From: an uncultured Bacteroidota bacterium
GTDB lineage: Bacteria; Bacteroidota; Bacteroidia; UKL13-3
Direction of reading: 5' to 3'
NCBI GenBank assembly: GCA_903910445.1
Contig: CAIVZR010000037.1
Span: forward strand, 19,936-83,935
DNA length: 64,000 bases
Shown piece after piece: positions 18,293 through 28,115 of this stretch. The position numbers and the translations under genes were made by a program. How positions within the stretch are numbered: the stretch's first letter is position 1; every line of letters begins with the position of its first letter. The notes beneath the pieces are model-generated. The model saw only the letters and a list, made by a program, of their open reading frames with translations. It ran no database searches and was not told the origin of the DNA.

Positions 18293-18309
18293 AACAATTA
18301 TCGTGCCAA
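18293..18309 (-). promoter_or_regulatory. Sigma-54-like promoter, one mismatch
   Basis: On the minus strand TTGGCACGATAATTGTT fits YTGGCACGRNNNTTGCW except that the C of the -12 GC is T. Spacing is correct. The predicted start near 18281 would give a leader of about 50 bases before the ATG at 18229. It is one of two such elements seen in the window. Confidence 0.4.
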
Positions 18310-18376
18310 AGGAAAGTGATAAATTTTTTATTCTTGAATCGTTTTTTCAAGTTGTTTTGAAACTCTAACCGAATTT

Positions 18377-19612
18377 ATGCGCACCCTATTTATTAATATC
18401 AAAACCTTATATGCCAATAAGGAAAATCCACTTAAACCATTACGCGGCAAGGCACTACGCAATATAAATTCACTTCATAATGCTTGGGTGCTTTGTGAAA
18501 ATGGGATCATTTCAAGCTTCGGCTTGATGGAAAACCTGGAAAATATGAATGCAGAGGAATCGATAGATTGTAACGGAAAGCTAATGCTCCCTGCCTTCGT
18601 GGATAGTCATACCCATATTGTATTTGCCGCGACACGGGAATCGGAATTCGTTGACAAAATCAATGGTTTAACCTATGAAGAAATAGCACAAAGAGGGGGT
18701 GGAATTCTAAATTCGGCCAAACGATTACAAAATTCCTCAGAAGATCAATTGTATACCGATGCCTTTGCAAGAGCACTGCAACTGATGAAACAAGGTACTG
18801 GAGCCATTGAAATTAAGAGCGGTTACGGACTTACAATAAGCGATGAAATAAAAATGCTTCGAGTTATTGCTCGTTTAAAAGACTCCTTGCCAATTCCTGT
18901 AAAGGCCACTTTTTTGGGTGCACATGCCTTTCCTCAGGAATTCAAACAAAATCATGAAGGGTATATTCAACAAATTATTTCCGAAATGCTCCCGATAATT
19001 GGAGCAGAGCACCTGGCCGATTATGTAGATGTATTTTGTGATAAGGGCTTTTTTAGTGTAGAAGAAACCGCACGCATTTTAGATGCGGCTAAGAAATACC
19101 AATTGAAACCGCGAATTCATGGCAATGAGTTGGGTATTACCGGAGGGGTGCAGGTTGCCATCGCCCACAAGGCCTTAAGTGTAGATCACCTAGAAGAAAT
19201 AGGCCCGGAGGAAATTGAGTTATTGTCGAATTCTGAAACCATTGCCACAGTATTGCCAGGCACTTCTTTTTTCTTGGGTATTCCTTATGCTCCCGCTCGA
19301 AAATTGGTTGATGCTGGTGCTGCCCTCTGTATCGCTTCTGATTATAATCCAGGTACCTGCCCCAATGGCCGTATGAGTTTTTTACTCTCACTGGCATGTA
19401 TTAAAATGAAACTCTTGCCTGAAGAGGCACTCAATGCCTGCACTATCAATGCCGCATTCGCCTTAGAATTGCAAGAAGAGGTGGGCAGCATCAGTCCAGG
19501 AAAACGCGCCAATTTAATCTTAACCAACCCCATGGATTCATTAGCTCGTATACCCTATACATTCGGGGAAGACATGATTTCTCAGGTTTATATCAATGCC
19601 AAGCCCGTTTAA
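18377..19612 (+). CDS. hutI: Imidazolonepropionase
   Basis: 411 residues, amidohydrolase fold. Metal ligands H78 and H80 in VDSHTHIVF, then the family stretches GTGAIEIKSGYGLT, KATFLGAHAFP, IHGNELG and SVDHLEE. It converts 4-imidazolone-5-propanoate to N-formimidoyl-L-glutamate, the third step of histidine degradation. No other hut gene is in the window, so the pathway is split or encoded elsewhere. Confidence 0.95.
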   Translation: MRTLFINIKTLYANKENPLKPLRGKALRNINSLHNAWVLCENGIISSFGLMENLENMNAEESIDCNGKLMLPAFVDSHTHIVFAATRESEFVDKINGLTYEEIAQRGGGILNSAKRLQNSSEDQLYTDAFARALQLMKQGTGAIEIKSGYGLTISDEIKMLRVIARLKDSLPIPVKATFLGAHAFPQEFKQNHEGYIQQIISEMLPIIGAEHLADYVDVFCDKGFFSVEETARILDAAKKYQLKPRIHGNELGITGGVQVAIAHKALSVDHLEEIGPEEIELLSNSETIATVLPGTSFFLGIPYAPARKLVDAGAALCIASDYNPGTCPNGRMSFLLSLACIKMKLLPEEALNACTINAAFALELQEEVGSISPGKRANLILTNPMDSLARIPYTFGEDMISQVYINAKPV

Positions 19613-19704
19613 ATTGCACCATCCAACGATTTTTTATAGGCCTTAATGCCATGCAAGTCCACATCGGTGCTCTTAATTTTTTGTGTTAAATTCGCGCTTC
19701 CTTT

Positions 19705-21219
19705 ATGAATTTATTAAGAAGAGTTAGAGTGCGCTTTGCACCCAGCCCAACAGGGCCATTGCATATTGGCGGTGTTCGCACGGCGCTTTACAATTATTTG
19801 TTTGCAAAAAAACATCACGGAGATTTTATTCTCCGAATTGAAGATACCGACCAAAACCGTATGGTTGCTGGCGCAGAACAGTATATCATTGAATCACTAA
19901 AATGGGTTGGAATTAGCCCGAATGAAGGGGTAGGCTTTGGAGATGGAACGCATGCTCCTTATCGCCAATCAGAAAGAAAGGACTCTTATCGTCAGTATGC
20001 CGAAAAACTTATAGAATCGGGGTTTGCATACTATGCATTCGACTCAGAGGAAGACCTTGACAGGCTCCGCACGGATAATGCAAATGCCAAATACGATAGC
20101 ACAACCAGGCTTAACCTAAAAAATTCATTAACATGCTCACCAGAGGTGGTTGCCGAAAAACTAGCAGCACACGAGCCCTATGTTATACGATTGAAAATAC
20201 CTGCCGATGAGGAGGTGATTTTTAATGATGAAATTCGTGGAACGGTAACGGTGAATACCAACGAGATGGATGATAAGGTATTACTTAAAAGTGATGGAAT
20301 GCCAACCTATCATTTGGCCAATGTATGCGATGATTACGTAATGCAAATTTCACATGTTATACGTGGTGAAGAATGGTTGCCAAGCGCTCCTTTGCATGTA
20401 TTACTATACCGATATTTAGGATGGGAAGGAGTGATGCCTAAATTTGCACATCTACCATTATTATTGAAACCTGACGGTAATGGTAAGCTTAGTAAGCGGG
20501 ATGGCGACCGACTTGGATTTCCGGTTTTCCCATTGCAATGGACGGATCCTAAGACCAACGAGATGAGCAGTGGTTATAAGCAAAATGGGTATTTGCCTGA
20601 GGCTGTAATTAATATGCTGGCCTTTTTAGGATGGAATCCTGGTGGAACTCAAGAAATTTATTCTCTTGATCAGTTGATTGAAGCGTTTACAATTGAAAGA
20701 ATTAGTCATGGTGGCGCGAAATTCGATGCTGAGAAAGCCAAGTGGTTCAATCATGAATATATTAAAGCATGTAGCAATGAAACCATTGCAAATTTAGTTG
20801 CACCAATAGTACAAGAGAAATTTGGAAATATTGATTCATCATACCTAATTGCTGTGGTTGGATTGATAAAAGACCGTATGGTATTAATCAATGATATCAA
20901 TGCATTCGGGTATTTATTTGGAGCTACCGAAACGTATTTAGAAGCCAATTTGGCCAAGGTAAGCGGGGTGAGAGAAATTTTTAATGCAGACGTATTCGAA
21001 GCCACATTAAAGGCGCTAACAACATTTGATGGGGCGAATGTAGAAATTGCCTTCAAGGAATTTGCCGCTGCACAGAATATTAAAACAGGCGACCTAATGA
21101 AATTTCTTAGGGTGAGCTTAGTTGGTGAATTATCAGGTCCTGCCATACACGATTTGGTTGTACTATTTGGGATTGATCAAAGTTTGATACGTATTAGAAA
21201 TTGTTTCCAGCAACTCTAG
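19705..21219 (+). CDS. gltX: Glutamyl-tRNA synthetase
   Basis: 504 residues, class I synthetase. HIGH-type motif HIGG at 20-23 in FAPSPTGPLHIGGVRTAL, and the KMSKS-type motif KLSKR at 261-265 followed by DGDRLGFPVFPL, a form common in Bacteroidota. Attaches glutamate to tRNA-Glu. It lies directly before glnS on the same strand with a 78-base gap, so the two related enzymes may be co-transcribed. Confidence 0.95.
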   Translation: MNLLRRVRVRFAPSPTGPLHIGGVRTALYNYLFAKKHHGDFILRIEDTDQNRMVAGAEQYIIESLKWVGISPNEGVGFGDGTHAPYRQSERKDSYRQYAEKLIESGFAYYAFDSEEDLDRLRTDNANAKYDSTTRLNLKNSLTCSPEVVAEKLAAHEPYVIRLKIPADEEVIFNDEIRGTVTVNTNEMDDKVLLKSDGMPTYHLANVCDDYVMQISHVIRGEEWLPSAPLHVLLYRYLGWEGVMPKFAHLPLLLKPDGNGKLSKRDGDRLGFPVFPLQWTDPKTNEMSSGYKQNGYLPEAVINMLAFLGWNPGGTQEIYSLDQLIEAFTIERISHGGAKFDAEKAKWFNHEYIKACSNETIANLVAPIVQEKFGNIDSSYLIAVVGLIKDRMVLINDINAFGYLFGATETYLEANLAKVSGVREIFNADVFEATLKALTTFDGANVEIAFKEFAAAQNIKTGDLMKFLRVSLVGELSGPAIHDLVVLFGIDQSLIRIRNCFQQL

Positions 21220-21297
21220 TCGTTATAACCTCGTATCAATTATTATTTATCAATTACAAATTACTACCTTGATTAGGTATAAAATCATAAAACACAC

Positions 21298-22965
21298 ATG
21301 GAACCCATTAAAGAAGAAAAGTCATTAAACTTCATTGAAGAAATTATAGAGGCAGATTTAGCATCTGGCAATTATAAGTCGATCCTTACACGTTTCCCTC
21401 CCGAACCCAATGGTTATTTACATATAGGACACGCATCCTCTATCTGGTTGAATTTTGGCGTCGCGCAGAAGTTTGGTGGTAAAACGAATTTGCGATTTGA
21501 TGATACCAATCCGGTTACAGAAGATACCGAGTATGTAGAAAGTATCAAAGCGGATATTAAATGGCTTGGGTATAGCTGGGCGAACGAATTTTATGCCAGC
21601 GATTATTTCGAAAAATTATTTTCATTGGCAAATCAGCTCATTGAACAAGGCGATGCTTATGTTGATGATTTAACTCCCGAAGCAATTGCACAACAAAAAG
21701 GTACCCCAACAGAACCGGGTATCAATAGCCCTTTCAGAGATAGAAGCGTAGCAGAGAATCTCGAGTTGTTCCAACAAATGCGTGCTGGGAAATTTGCCGA
21801 AGGTGCAAAAATCCTGAGAGCGAAAATTGATATGGCTTCTCCTAATATGTTATTACGGGATCCAATCTTATATCGAATTAAATTTGCACATCATCATCGC
21901 ACGGGTGATGCTTGGTGTATTTACCCAATGTACGATTTTGCACATGGGCAAAGTGATGCTATGGAAAATATCACTCATTCGATATGTACACTGGAGTTTA
22001 TTCCACACCGCGCAATTTATGATTGGTGTATTGCCAAACTTGGATTGTATCCGTCGCATCAATATGAATTTGCACGACTGAATGTGAGTTATACCGTAAT
22101 GAGCAAGCGCAAATTACTTCAACTAGTGAACGAGAAACATGTATCAGGATGGGATGATCCACGCATGCCAACTATCTCGGGAATGCGACGCAGGGGATAT
22201 ACCGCCAATTCAATACGCGAATTTTGTGAGCGTGCAGGTATTGCTAAACGTGATAAATTGAATGATATTTCATTACTCGAGTTTTGTGTTCGTGAAGAGT
22301 TAAATAAAACATCTTATCGCCGAATGGTAGTATTTGATCCTGTAAAAGTAGTCATCACTAATTTTGAAGGAGCAGATATCATTTTGGAAGGAGAGAATAA
22401 TCCTGAAGAGGAAAATTCAGGAATTCGCATCATTCCATTTAGTAAGGAATTGTATATAGAACGTGAAGATTTTATGGAGAACCCTCCTAAGAAATTCTTC
22501 CGTATGGCAGTAGGACAGAGTGTACGCTTGAAGAGCGCATTTATTGTTACATGCACCAATGTGATAAAGGATGAAGCGGGAAATATTACTGAAATTCACT
22601 GCACATATATACCTGAAAGTAAAAGCGGATCCGATACCACTGGACTCAAGGTTCAAGGAACCCTTCACTGGGTGAGCATTAAGCATGCTATTCAAGTAGA
22701 ATTGCGTGAATATGATCGATTGTTCAAATCGGAGAACCCAGCTATGGAAGAAGGCGATTTCAAGGAATATATCAATACCGATAGCCTTCATGTTATATCA
22801 AATGCATTTGCTGAACCCGCGCTTAAAGAGGCTACTGAGTCGCAACGATTCCAATTTCTTCGCAAAGGATATTTTTGTAAGGACAAAGATTCTTCGGATG
22901 AGAAATGGGTCTTCAATCGTACGGTAACACTAAAGGAAAGCTTCTCTAAAGAAGTAAAGAAATAA
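21298..22965 (+). CDS. glnS: Glutaminyl-tRNA synthetase
   Basis: 555 residues. RFPPEPNGYLHIGHASSIW (HIGH at 42-45) and VMSKRKL (267-271) identify GlnRS rather than GluRS; the C-terminal beta-barrel anticodon domain is present (DRLFKSENP to the end). It charges tRNA-Gln directly. Its presence suggests that the indirect Glu-tRNA-Gln amidotransferase route is not needed for glutamine in this organism (inference). Confidence 0.95.
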   Translation: MEPIKEEKSLNFIEEIIEADLASGNYKSILTRFPPEPNGYLHIGHASSIWLNFGVAQKFGGKTNLRFDDTNPVTEDTEYVESIKADIKWLGYSWANEFYASDYFEKLFSLANQLIEQGDAYVDDLTPEAIAQQKGTPTEPGINSPFRDRSVAENLELFQQMRAGKFAEGAKILRAKIDMASPNMLLRDPILYRIKFAHHHRTGDAWCIYPMYDFAHGQSDAMENITHSICTLEFIPHRAIYDWCIAKLGLYPSHQYEFARLNVSYTVMSKRKLLQLVNEKHVSGWDDPRMPTISGMRRRGYTANSIREFCERAGIAKRDKLNDISLLEFCVREELNKTSYRRMVVFDPVKVVITNFEGADIILEGENNPEEENSGIRIIPFSKELYIEREDFMENPPKKFFRMAVGQSVRLKSAFIVTCTNVIKDEAGNITEIHCTYIPESKSGSDTTGLKVQGTLHWVSIKHAIQVELREYDRLFKSENPAMEEGDFKEYINTDSLHVISNAFAEPALKEATESQRFQFLRKGYFCKDKDSSDEKWVFNRTVTLKESFSKEVKK

Positions 22966-23020
22966 TAATTGGACCGGCAATTCAACCCTTTTAGGGGGTA
23001 TGGAAATTGTGTAACATCCT

Positions 23021-23028
23021 TATTTTTG
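23021..23028 (+). promoter_or_regulatory. Bacteroidota -7 element TATTTTTG
   Basis: Exact TAnnTTTG match, 17 bases before the ATG at 23046; would give a leader of about 10-12 bases. Confidence 0.45.
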
Positions 23029-23045
23029 TTTTGCAACAAAACCAC

Positions 23046-25232
23046 ATGACTAAATATTGTATTTTATTCTTTTGCTTATTTTATTCGGTAAATACCAATG
23101 CTCAAACAACGGGCAGGTCAATTCATATAAAAAAAATTCACGAAGAAATTAAGATAGATGGTATCGATGATGAAGCGGCTTGGAAAACAGCCGAAATAGC
23201 TACTCAATTTCGTGAAGTAACCCCCTATGATACCTCCGAAGCCAAAACAAAAACAGAGGTTCGACTATTGTTTGATGAGAATAATATCTATGTTTTTGCA
23301 GTGTGCTATGATGATATTAAAAAGGATTATGTTATTCAATCATTGAAGCGCGATTATAGCTACCCAGCAAGTGATGCATTTGCCATTGTATTTGATCCTT
23401 TCAATGATAAAACCAATGGCTTCAATTTTGGAGTAAATCCAATGGGAGCGCAACGTGAAGGTTTAGTTGCCAATGGTGGTAATTTTGGAGTGAGTACCGA
23501 TTGGGATAATCTTTGGTATAGCGATGTGAAACATTACGAGGATCGTTGGACTTGTGAATTTGCCATCCCATTTAAATCTATTCGTTTTAAAGAAGGGCTT
23601 ACCAATTGGGGTGTTAATTTCGTTCGTAATGATATGAAGCGTTTCGAGAGTACTTCATGGACGGCTATTCCAAGAACCTATAATATTTCTGTTCTGAATT
23701 TTTGTGGCAACCTTATTTGGGATGATGCACCGCCTAAAACTAAACATAGTATTTCGGTAATTCCGTACTTAAGTACCAACCTTAATAGTGATTATAAGAA
23801 ATCGGATAAAATAAATTTCAGGCCAGGAATTGGAACGGATATCAAATATGCTGTTTCTTCGTCACTCAATTTAGATATCACCATAAACCCCGATTTTAGT
23901 CAGGTGGAAGTCGATAGGCAGCAAGTAAATCTTACAAGTTATAGTTTGTTTTACCCTGAGCGAAGACAGTTCTTCATAGAGAATAGTGATTTGTTTTCAT
24001 CCATCGGATTTTCGCAAATTAGGCCATTTTTCTCAAGGCAGATAGGCCTTCGCAATGGTTCACCAATACCAATACTTGGAGGTGCCAGGCTCAGTGGCAA
24101 GCTCAATGAAAAATGGCGTATCGGGGCTATGAATGTAGTTACCGCTGAAGATGCAGCCCTTAAGATGAAATCGCAGAACTATAGTGTAGTGGCCTTGCAA
24201 CGCCAAATTTTCAAAACAAGTAGTGTTCAATTTACCATGGTGAATCGTGATGCGCTCCAACCCGATGCCAATGCGTATAATAGAGTAGTTTGCTTTGATT
24301 ACTTTTTACTTTCTCCAAATAACCGTTGGAGAGGTAAGGCATTTTATCATCAATCATTCTCTCCCGATTCAAAACGAGGGGCTTCTGCCAATGCTACTTT
24401 TCTACAATATAGCATCCCTACTTGGGATATAAACTGGAATCATGAATATGTGAGCAAAGATTATAATGCGGAAGTAGGCTTTGTTCCGCATCAATCGCAG
24501 TTTGATGCAGTTTCGAAAACCTTTATTAAACAAACATATTATCGACTTGAGCCTTCTATCACCCATCGTGTATACCCAAAATCACAGCGTATAAATTATC
24601 ATGCGTATACACTTTATTGGAATTATTATACTGATATGAATTTCAAAACGCAATCGTCATATTTGAATCCTTCATACAGTATCTTGTTTCAAAATAGTGC
24701 CATCTTTGTTGCAAATGTTAATATCAATTTTGTGAATCAACTTACTTCTTTGAAGTTAAGTAAGAACTTAATAGATATTATTATGCCGGGCCGTTATCAA
24801 TATAACAATGCGGATATAACCTATACAAGCAATAAACGTCGTAAGTTCAACTACTCTGTTTATAATAATTTTGGGAATTATTATAATAGCCTTCGTAACA
24901 GTACCACCCTTGATATAAATTACAGATATCAACCTTGGGGTATATTTAATTTGAATTATGCAGTAAATTATTTCAGCTGGGAATCGGGCAATCGGTCGGC
25001 ATTGCATTTAATGGGAGCAAAGGCCGAACTTTCATTCACAAAGGCACTCTACTTCACAGCATTTTTTCAATACAATACACAGGCAGAGAATGTTAATCTC
25101 AATTTAAGATTACAATGGCGTTTCAAGCCAATGAGTGATTTATTCATTGTATATACTGATAACTATGATCCTTACTTAGGAATAAAAAATAGGGCATTAG
25201 TAGCCAAACTTATTTGGTGGTTATTATTATAA
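23046..25232 (+). CDS. DUF5916 / CBM9-like outer-membrane protein
   Basis: 728 residues from the ATG at 23046, which gives a clean signal peptide (MTKYCILFFCLFYSVNTNA); the frame extends upstream but without one. N-terminal CBM9-like domain (about 25-210: IDGIDDEAAWKTA, DAFAIVFDPFNDKTNGF), then a long region with alternating aromatic/polar strands ending in WRFKPMSDLFIVYTDNYDP, typical of DUF5916 proteins that resemble outer-membrane barrels. Substrate and role are unknown; carbohydrate or hydroxamate links are only family guesses. Confidence 0.82.
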   Translation: MTKYCILFFCLFYSVNTNAQTTGRSIHIKKIHEEIKIDGIDDEAAWKTAEIATQFREVTPYDTSEAKTKTEVRLLFDENNIYVFAVCYDDIKKDYVIQSLKRDYSYPASDAFAIVFDPFNDKTNGFNFGVNPMGAQREGLVANGGNFGVSTDWDNLWYSDVKHYEDRWTCEFAIPFKSIRFKEGLTNWGVNFVRNDMKRFESTSWTAIPRTYNISVLNFCGNLIWDDAPPKTKHSISVIPYLSTNLNSDYKKSDKINFRPGIGTDIKYAVSSSLNLDITINPDFSQVEVDRQQVNLTSYSLFYPERRQFFIENSDLFSSIGFSQIRPFFSRQIGLRNGSPIPILGGARLSGKLNEKWRIGAMNVVTAEDAALKMKSQNYSVVALQRQIFKTSSVQFTMVNRDALQPDANAYNRVVCFDYFLLSPNNRWRGKAFYHQSFSPDSKRGASANATFLQYSIPTWDINWNHEYVSKDYNAEVGFVPHQSQFDAVSKTFIKQTYYRLEPSITHRVYPKSQRINYHAYTLYWNYYTDMNFKTQSSYLNPSYSILFQNSAIFVANVNINFVNQLTSLKLSKNLIDIIMPGRYQYNNADITYTSNKRRKFNYSVYNNFGNYYNSLRNSTTLDINYRYQPWGIFNLNYAVNYFSWESGNRSALHLMGAKAELSFTKALYFTAFFQYNTQAENVNLNLRLQWRFKPMSDLFIVYTDNYDPYLGIKNRALVAKLIWWLLL

Positions 25233-25250
25233 AGTTTTAGTGAAAAAATA

Positions 25251-25288
25251 AAAAAGCCATTGCAATATTTATGCAATGGCTTTTTTTT
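25251..25288. terminator. Bidirectional rho-independent terminator
   Basis: GCCATTGCA (25256-25264) pairs with TGCAATGGC (25272-25280) around a 7-base loop, flanked by five A on the left and eight T on the right. It serves both the plus-strand gene ending at 25232 and the minus-strand gene ending at 25309. Confidence 0.88.
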
Positions 25289-25308
25289 ATTGAAGTAATG
25301 AGTACCTG

Positions 25309-26991
25309 TTATTTAGGCTTTACTGTAGTTGTAGGCTTTGTTGTTGGTGCAGCTGGCTGTGGTTTCATTGCCTTGTCAATTTTTGCACGTAAATCAATTA
25401 ATGATTTATTGTTCGGGTCATCAATTAAAGCTTCATCAAGCTCGGCGATGGCTGCTTTCAAATTTTTCTTCTTAATATAATGAAAGCAAATTTGTTGGTG
25501 AGCTTCGGTTTTCTCACTTACCAAAACTTGTTTAGAGAAAGCAGTGTCGGTAGTTTTACCAAGATACACTTTGTACATATCTGCGGCGGCTTTACGATCA
25601 TTGATGGTATCGGTATAATACAATGAACGCGCTTTATACAGATAGCCTAAAGGGTTGCCATTGTTTCCTGAAATAAACGAATCAGATGCAATGCCTAGGT
25701 CTTTCCATTTTTTCGACAAATAGTAGGCATCCATCAATTTATACTGGGTATTAGGAGTTGGATATTTAACCATTAGCTTATTGAAAATCTCAATGGCCCT
25801 ATCAAACTTTTTAGCACTATAAAATCCATTGGCCATTTCTTTCAATATGGCTTGTTCTTTAGTTGAATCCAAACCAATGATTTGATTGTAATACCTGATG
25901 GTAGCCGAATCATTACCTACACCTCTATTGGCTTTTGCCAAATAGGTATAGTCTTCAATTCTCATTTTTTCGCCACTGCATTTTGTTTGGTAAGTAGTGA
26001 AATAACCCAATGCAGCTTCATTATTACCCAATTCAGTATTGGCATGAGCAAGCACACGGATATAGTCGCAATTATCAGGAAATTGGGCATTCATTTTTTG
26101 AGCCAACTCTAAAGTGCCTTTCCAATCTTTCAATTGATATAAAATATTGATCATACGATCGGCTGACTTCACCTTGTCTTCGCTTCCTGCCATATAAATT
26201 CCGAGTTCATTCTTCGACTTATCATATTGACCGCTAATTTCATAGATTGATGCATATACGCTGTGCATTGGCAGGTAATCAGCATCTGCAGCCTTTGCTT
26301 TTTCAAGTGCCTCAATACAGTTACGGTAGCTAAGATCAGTTCGTGTGGTACTCCAAATTTTACCGATACGAGTCATTGCGTATGGTGATTTTGTGTTTAA
26401 TTGATACGATTTCTCATAGTTAGAAACTGCCAAACCAATATCACGATCTTCACCGTTACCACTATAATGTTTCTCGAAATATACGTCACCTAATGCATTG
26501 AATGCATTGAAATCAGATTTGCCTCTAGGAGTTAGCAAACCCTTTTGAGCGTAATCAATAGCTTTATTCCAGTCTTTATTTTTTGTGCTTGTATACATTT
26601 CGGCAGAAAAGCTATAAATGTCGGGGTCTTTGCTTTTTGTGCCTTTTAATGCGGCCATTATTTTCTTTTCAGCACCGGCGGCATCACCAGCATCAAGCAT
26701 ACATTTTGCTTGTCCTACCATACACCAAAATTCAGTTGGTCGAGCAGCAGTGCCTTTGTCGAAGGCTGCTTTAGCACCATTTACATCACCAGTTTTAAAC
26801 AATGATTGACCGTAATAAAACAAGGCCATTGCATTGGTGGGTTCAGCATCGGTTACTTTTTTGAAAATATCACGAGCGGTGTTGAAATTCTCATTCCTCC
26901 ATGCTTTTAAACCATCTTCCATGGTTTGCGCGTGAAGATTCACGCTACTAAATAAAACAATTGCTAATACGATCCTCTTTAAACTTCTCAT
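25309..26991 (-). CDS. Periplasmic tetratricopeptide-repeat protein
   Basis: 560 residues. Signal peptide (cleaved near VNLHAQ), then about twelve TPR-like helical pairs through the whole chain (for example ALFYYGQSLFKTGDVNGAKAAFDKG), and a Pro/Thr/Lys-rich tail (PAAPTTKPTTTVKPK). Third gene of a minus-strand run TonB, PstS-like, TPR, an order often seen in Bacteroidota, usually behind exbB/exbD. It probably acts as a periplasmic scaffold for that system. The gaps to its neighbours (about 100 bases) allow read-through. Confidence 0.85.
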   Translation of the reverse strand: MRSLKRIVLAIVLFSSVNLHAQTMEDGLKAWRNENFNTARDIFKKVTDAEPTNAMALFYYGQSLFKTGDVNGAKAAFDKGTAARPTEFWCMVGQAKCMLDAGDAAGAEKKIMAALKGTKSKDPDIYSFSAEMYTSTKNKDWNKAIDYAQKGLLTPRGKSDFNAFNALGDVYFEKHYSGNGEDRDIGLAVSNYEKSYQLNTKSPYAMTRIGKIWSTTRTDLSYRNCIEALEKAKAADADYLPMHSVYASIYEISGQYDKSKNELGIYMAGSEDKVKSADRMINILYQLKDWKGTLELAQKMNAQFPDNCDYIRVLAHANTELGNNEAALGYFTTYQTKCSGEKMRIEDYTYLAKANRGVGNDSATIRYYNQIIGLDSTKEQAILKEMANGFYSAKKFDRAIEIFNKLMVKYPTPNTQYKLMDAYYLSKKWKDLGIASDSFISGNNGNPLGYLYKARSLYYTDTINDRKAAADMYKVYLGKTTDTAFSKQVLVSEKTEAHQQICFHYIKKKNLKAAIAELDEALIDDPNNKSLIDLRAKIDKAMKPQPAAPTTKPTTTVKPK

Positions 26992-27092
26992 TTTAATAAT
27001 TATGAAATAAATTAATTTTACTGACGTTTCTTTATAAGTATGCTATCAAATATTTTGCCTCGATTTCTATTTGGCTGTTAAGGAATGCGAAT

Positions 27093-27998
27093 TTATTGTG
27101 CGTTCCATTTTACACTTCTAACCGGAGGAGTATAGGGCATCATCCCAAATTTCAATACAATGGTTTGACCTTTCTCTTCATATAAGAAGTGCTGCAAGCC
27201 GGTTCCCAACCCCATTTTCCCATCTCTTTGTATGCAATAAATCGTTCTTCTAAAGGCATAAGTTCCCGTTTCTATTTCCGTTTGAAATGGTTCTAGAAAG
27301 TCATTGCTTTTTTCGGCAGCAATACGGGCTCTCTTAATTTTCCGAAGTCTTACAGTGACATTGCTATCATCTTTATCGCTAATCCAACTTGTACCAATTA
27401 TACCAATCGCATTTTCATGCAAACCGATATAATCGATAACCTCCTGATTGCTGTGCAAAGCAAAACAGTTTTTTGCTAATGGTTCTTTTTTTAATAAAGA
27501 ATCGCGAAGCAATCTTACCGTGCTTGAAGCTGAATTGTCGAATACCACTACAGTCTCGGTGGCTGATTTTCCTGAAAGAATCAGTTTCAAGTCGTTGGAA
27601 CGAAAACTATCTAATGCCGCATTCTTGTTGACGATAATTGATATCCCATCGAGTGCAAACGGAACGGCTTTCGGAATATATTGAATACTCTTAAAATACT
27701 CGAATTCATTGGTGGTTAATTCACGAGAGAGTATTATTGCTCTGGCACTATCGTTTTTAAAGTCGTTCATTACCTCCAATTCCGGTTTGTAACTCACAAT
27801 AAGGTGGGCCTCGGGATATTGGTATGCGAAAACATTAAATTCGGCTTCCATTAAAGGTTTGAGCGTTTCATCCACAGTTACGCGAATGGTTCCCGAGGTC
27901 ATGGTATCTTCTTCTTTCTTCACAGTATTATCATTCTGATTACAAGAAAAGATTTCGAATAAGAAGAAAAGAGAAACTAGAAACTTGAAGAGATTCAT
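27093..27998 (-). CDS. PstS-like substrate-binding lipoprotein
   Basis: 301 residues. Signal peptide ending in a plausible lipobox (FEIFSC, Cys19), then a periplasmic binding protein type 2 fold related to phosphate-binding PstS: IRVTVDETLKPLMEAE at the start, FALDGISIIVNKN, and a hinge with VVFDNSASSTVRLLRD. No phosphate ABC permease is nearby. In Bacteroidota this protein follows TonB and precedes a TPR gene, as here; the ligand is not known. Confidence 0.82.
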   Translation of the reverse strand: MNLFKFLVSLFFLFEIFSCNQNDNTVKKEEDTMTSGTIRVTVDETLKPLMEAEFNVFAYQYPEAHLIVSYKPELEVMNDFKNDSARAIILSRELTTNEFEYFKSIQYIPKAVPFALDGISIIVNKNAALDSFRSNDLKLILSGKSATETVVVFDNSASSTVRLLRDSLLKKEPLAKNCFALHSNQEVIDYIGLHENAIGIIGTSWISDKDDSNVTVRLRKIKRARIAAEKSNDFLEPFQTEIETGTYAFRRTIYCIQRDGKMGLGTGLQHFLYEEKGQTIVLKFGMMPYTPPVRSVKWNAQ

Positions 27999-28066
27999 AA
28001 AATCGGGGATGCGAAAATAGGGATTTTAGGTTTTATTTTAACAATGAATTCATGTTATCTTATTAT

Positions 28067-28098
28067 AAAATGAGCCCTTCTCCTGAAAGGCTCATTTT
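28067..28098 (-). terminator. Probable terminator of the tonB-like gene
   Basis: AAAATGAGCC pairs with GGCTCATTTT, with an inner TTC/GAA extension after one mismatch. It lies just after the stop at 28116; the U tail on the minus strand is short (four U), so partial read-through into the PstS-like gene is likely. Confidence 0.6.
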
Positions 28099-28115
28099 CA
28101 ATTCTGTAGCGGCTA

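Noticed and set aside
23007..23045. Longer start of the DUF5916 gene
   Set aside because: The ATG at 23046 begins a clean signal peptide; the extension would bury it and overlaps the -7 element.
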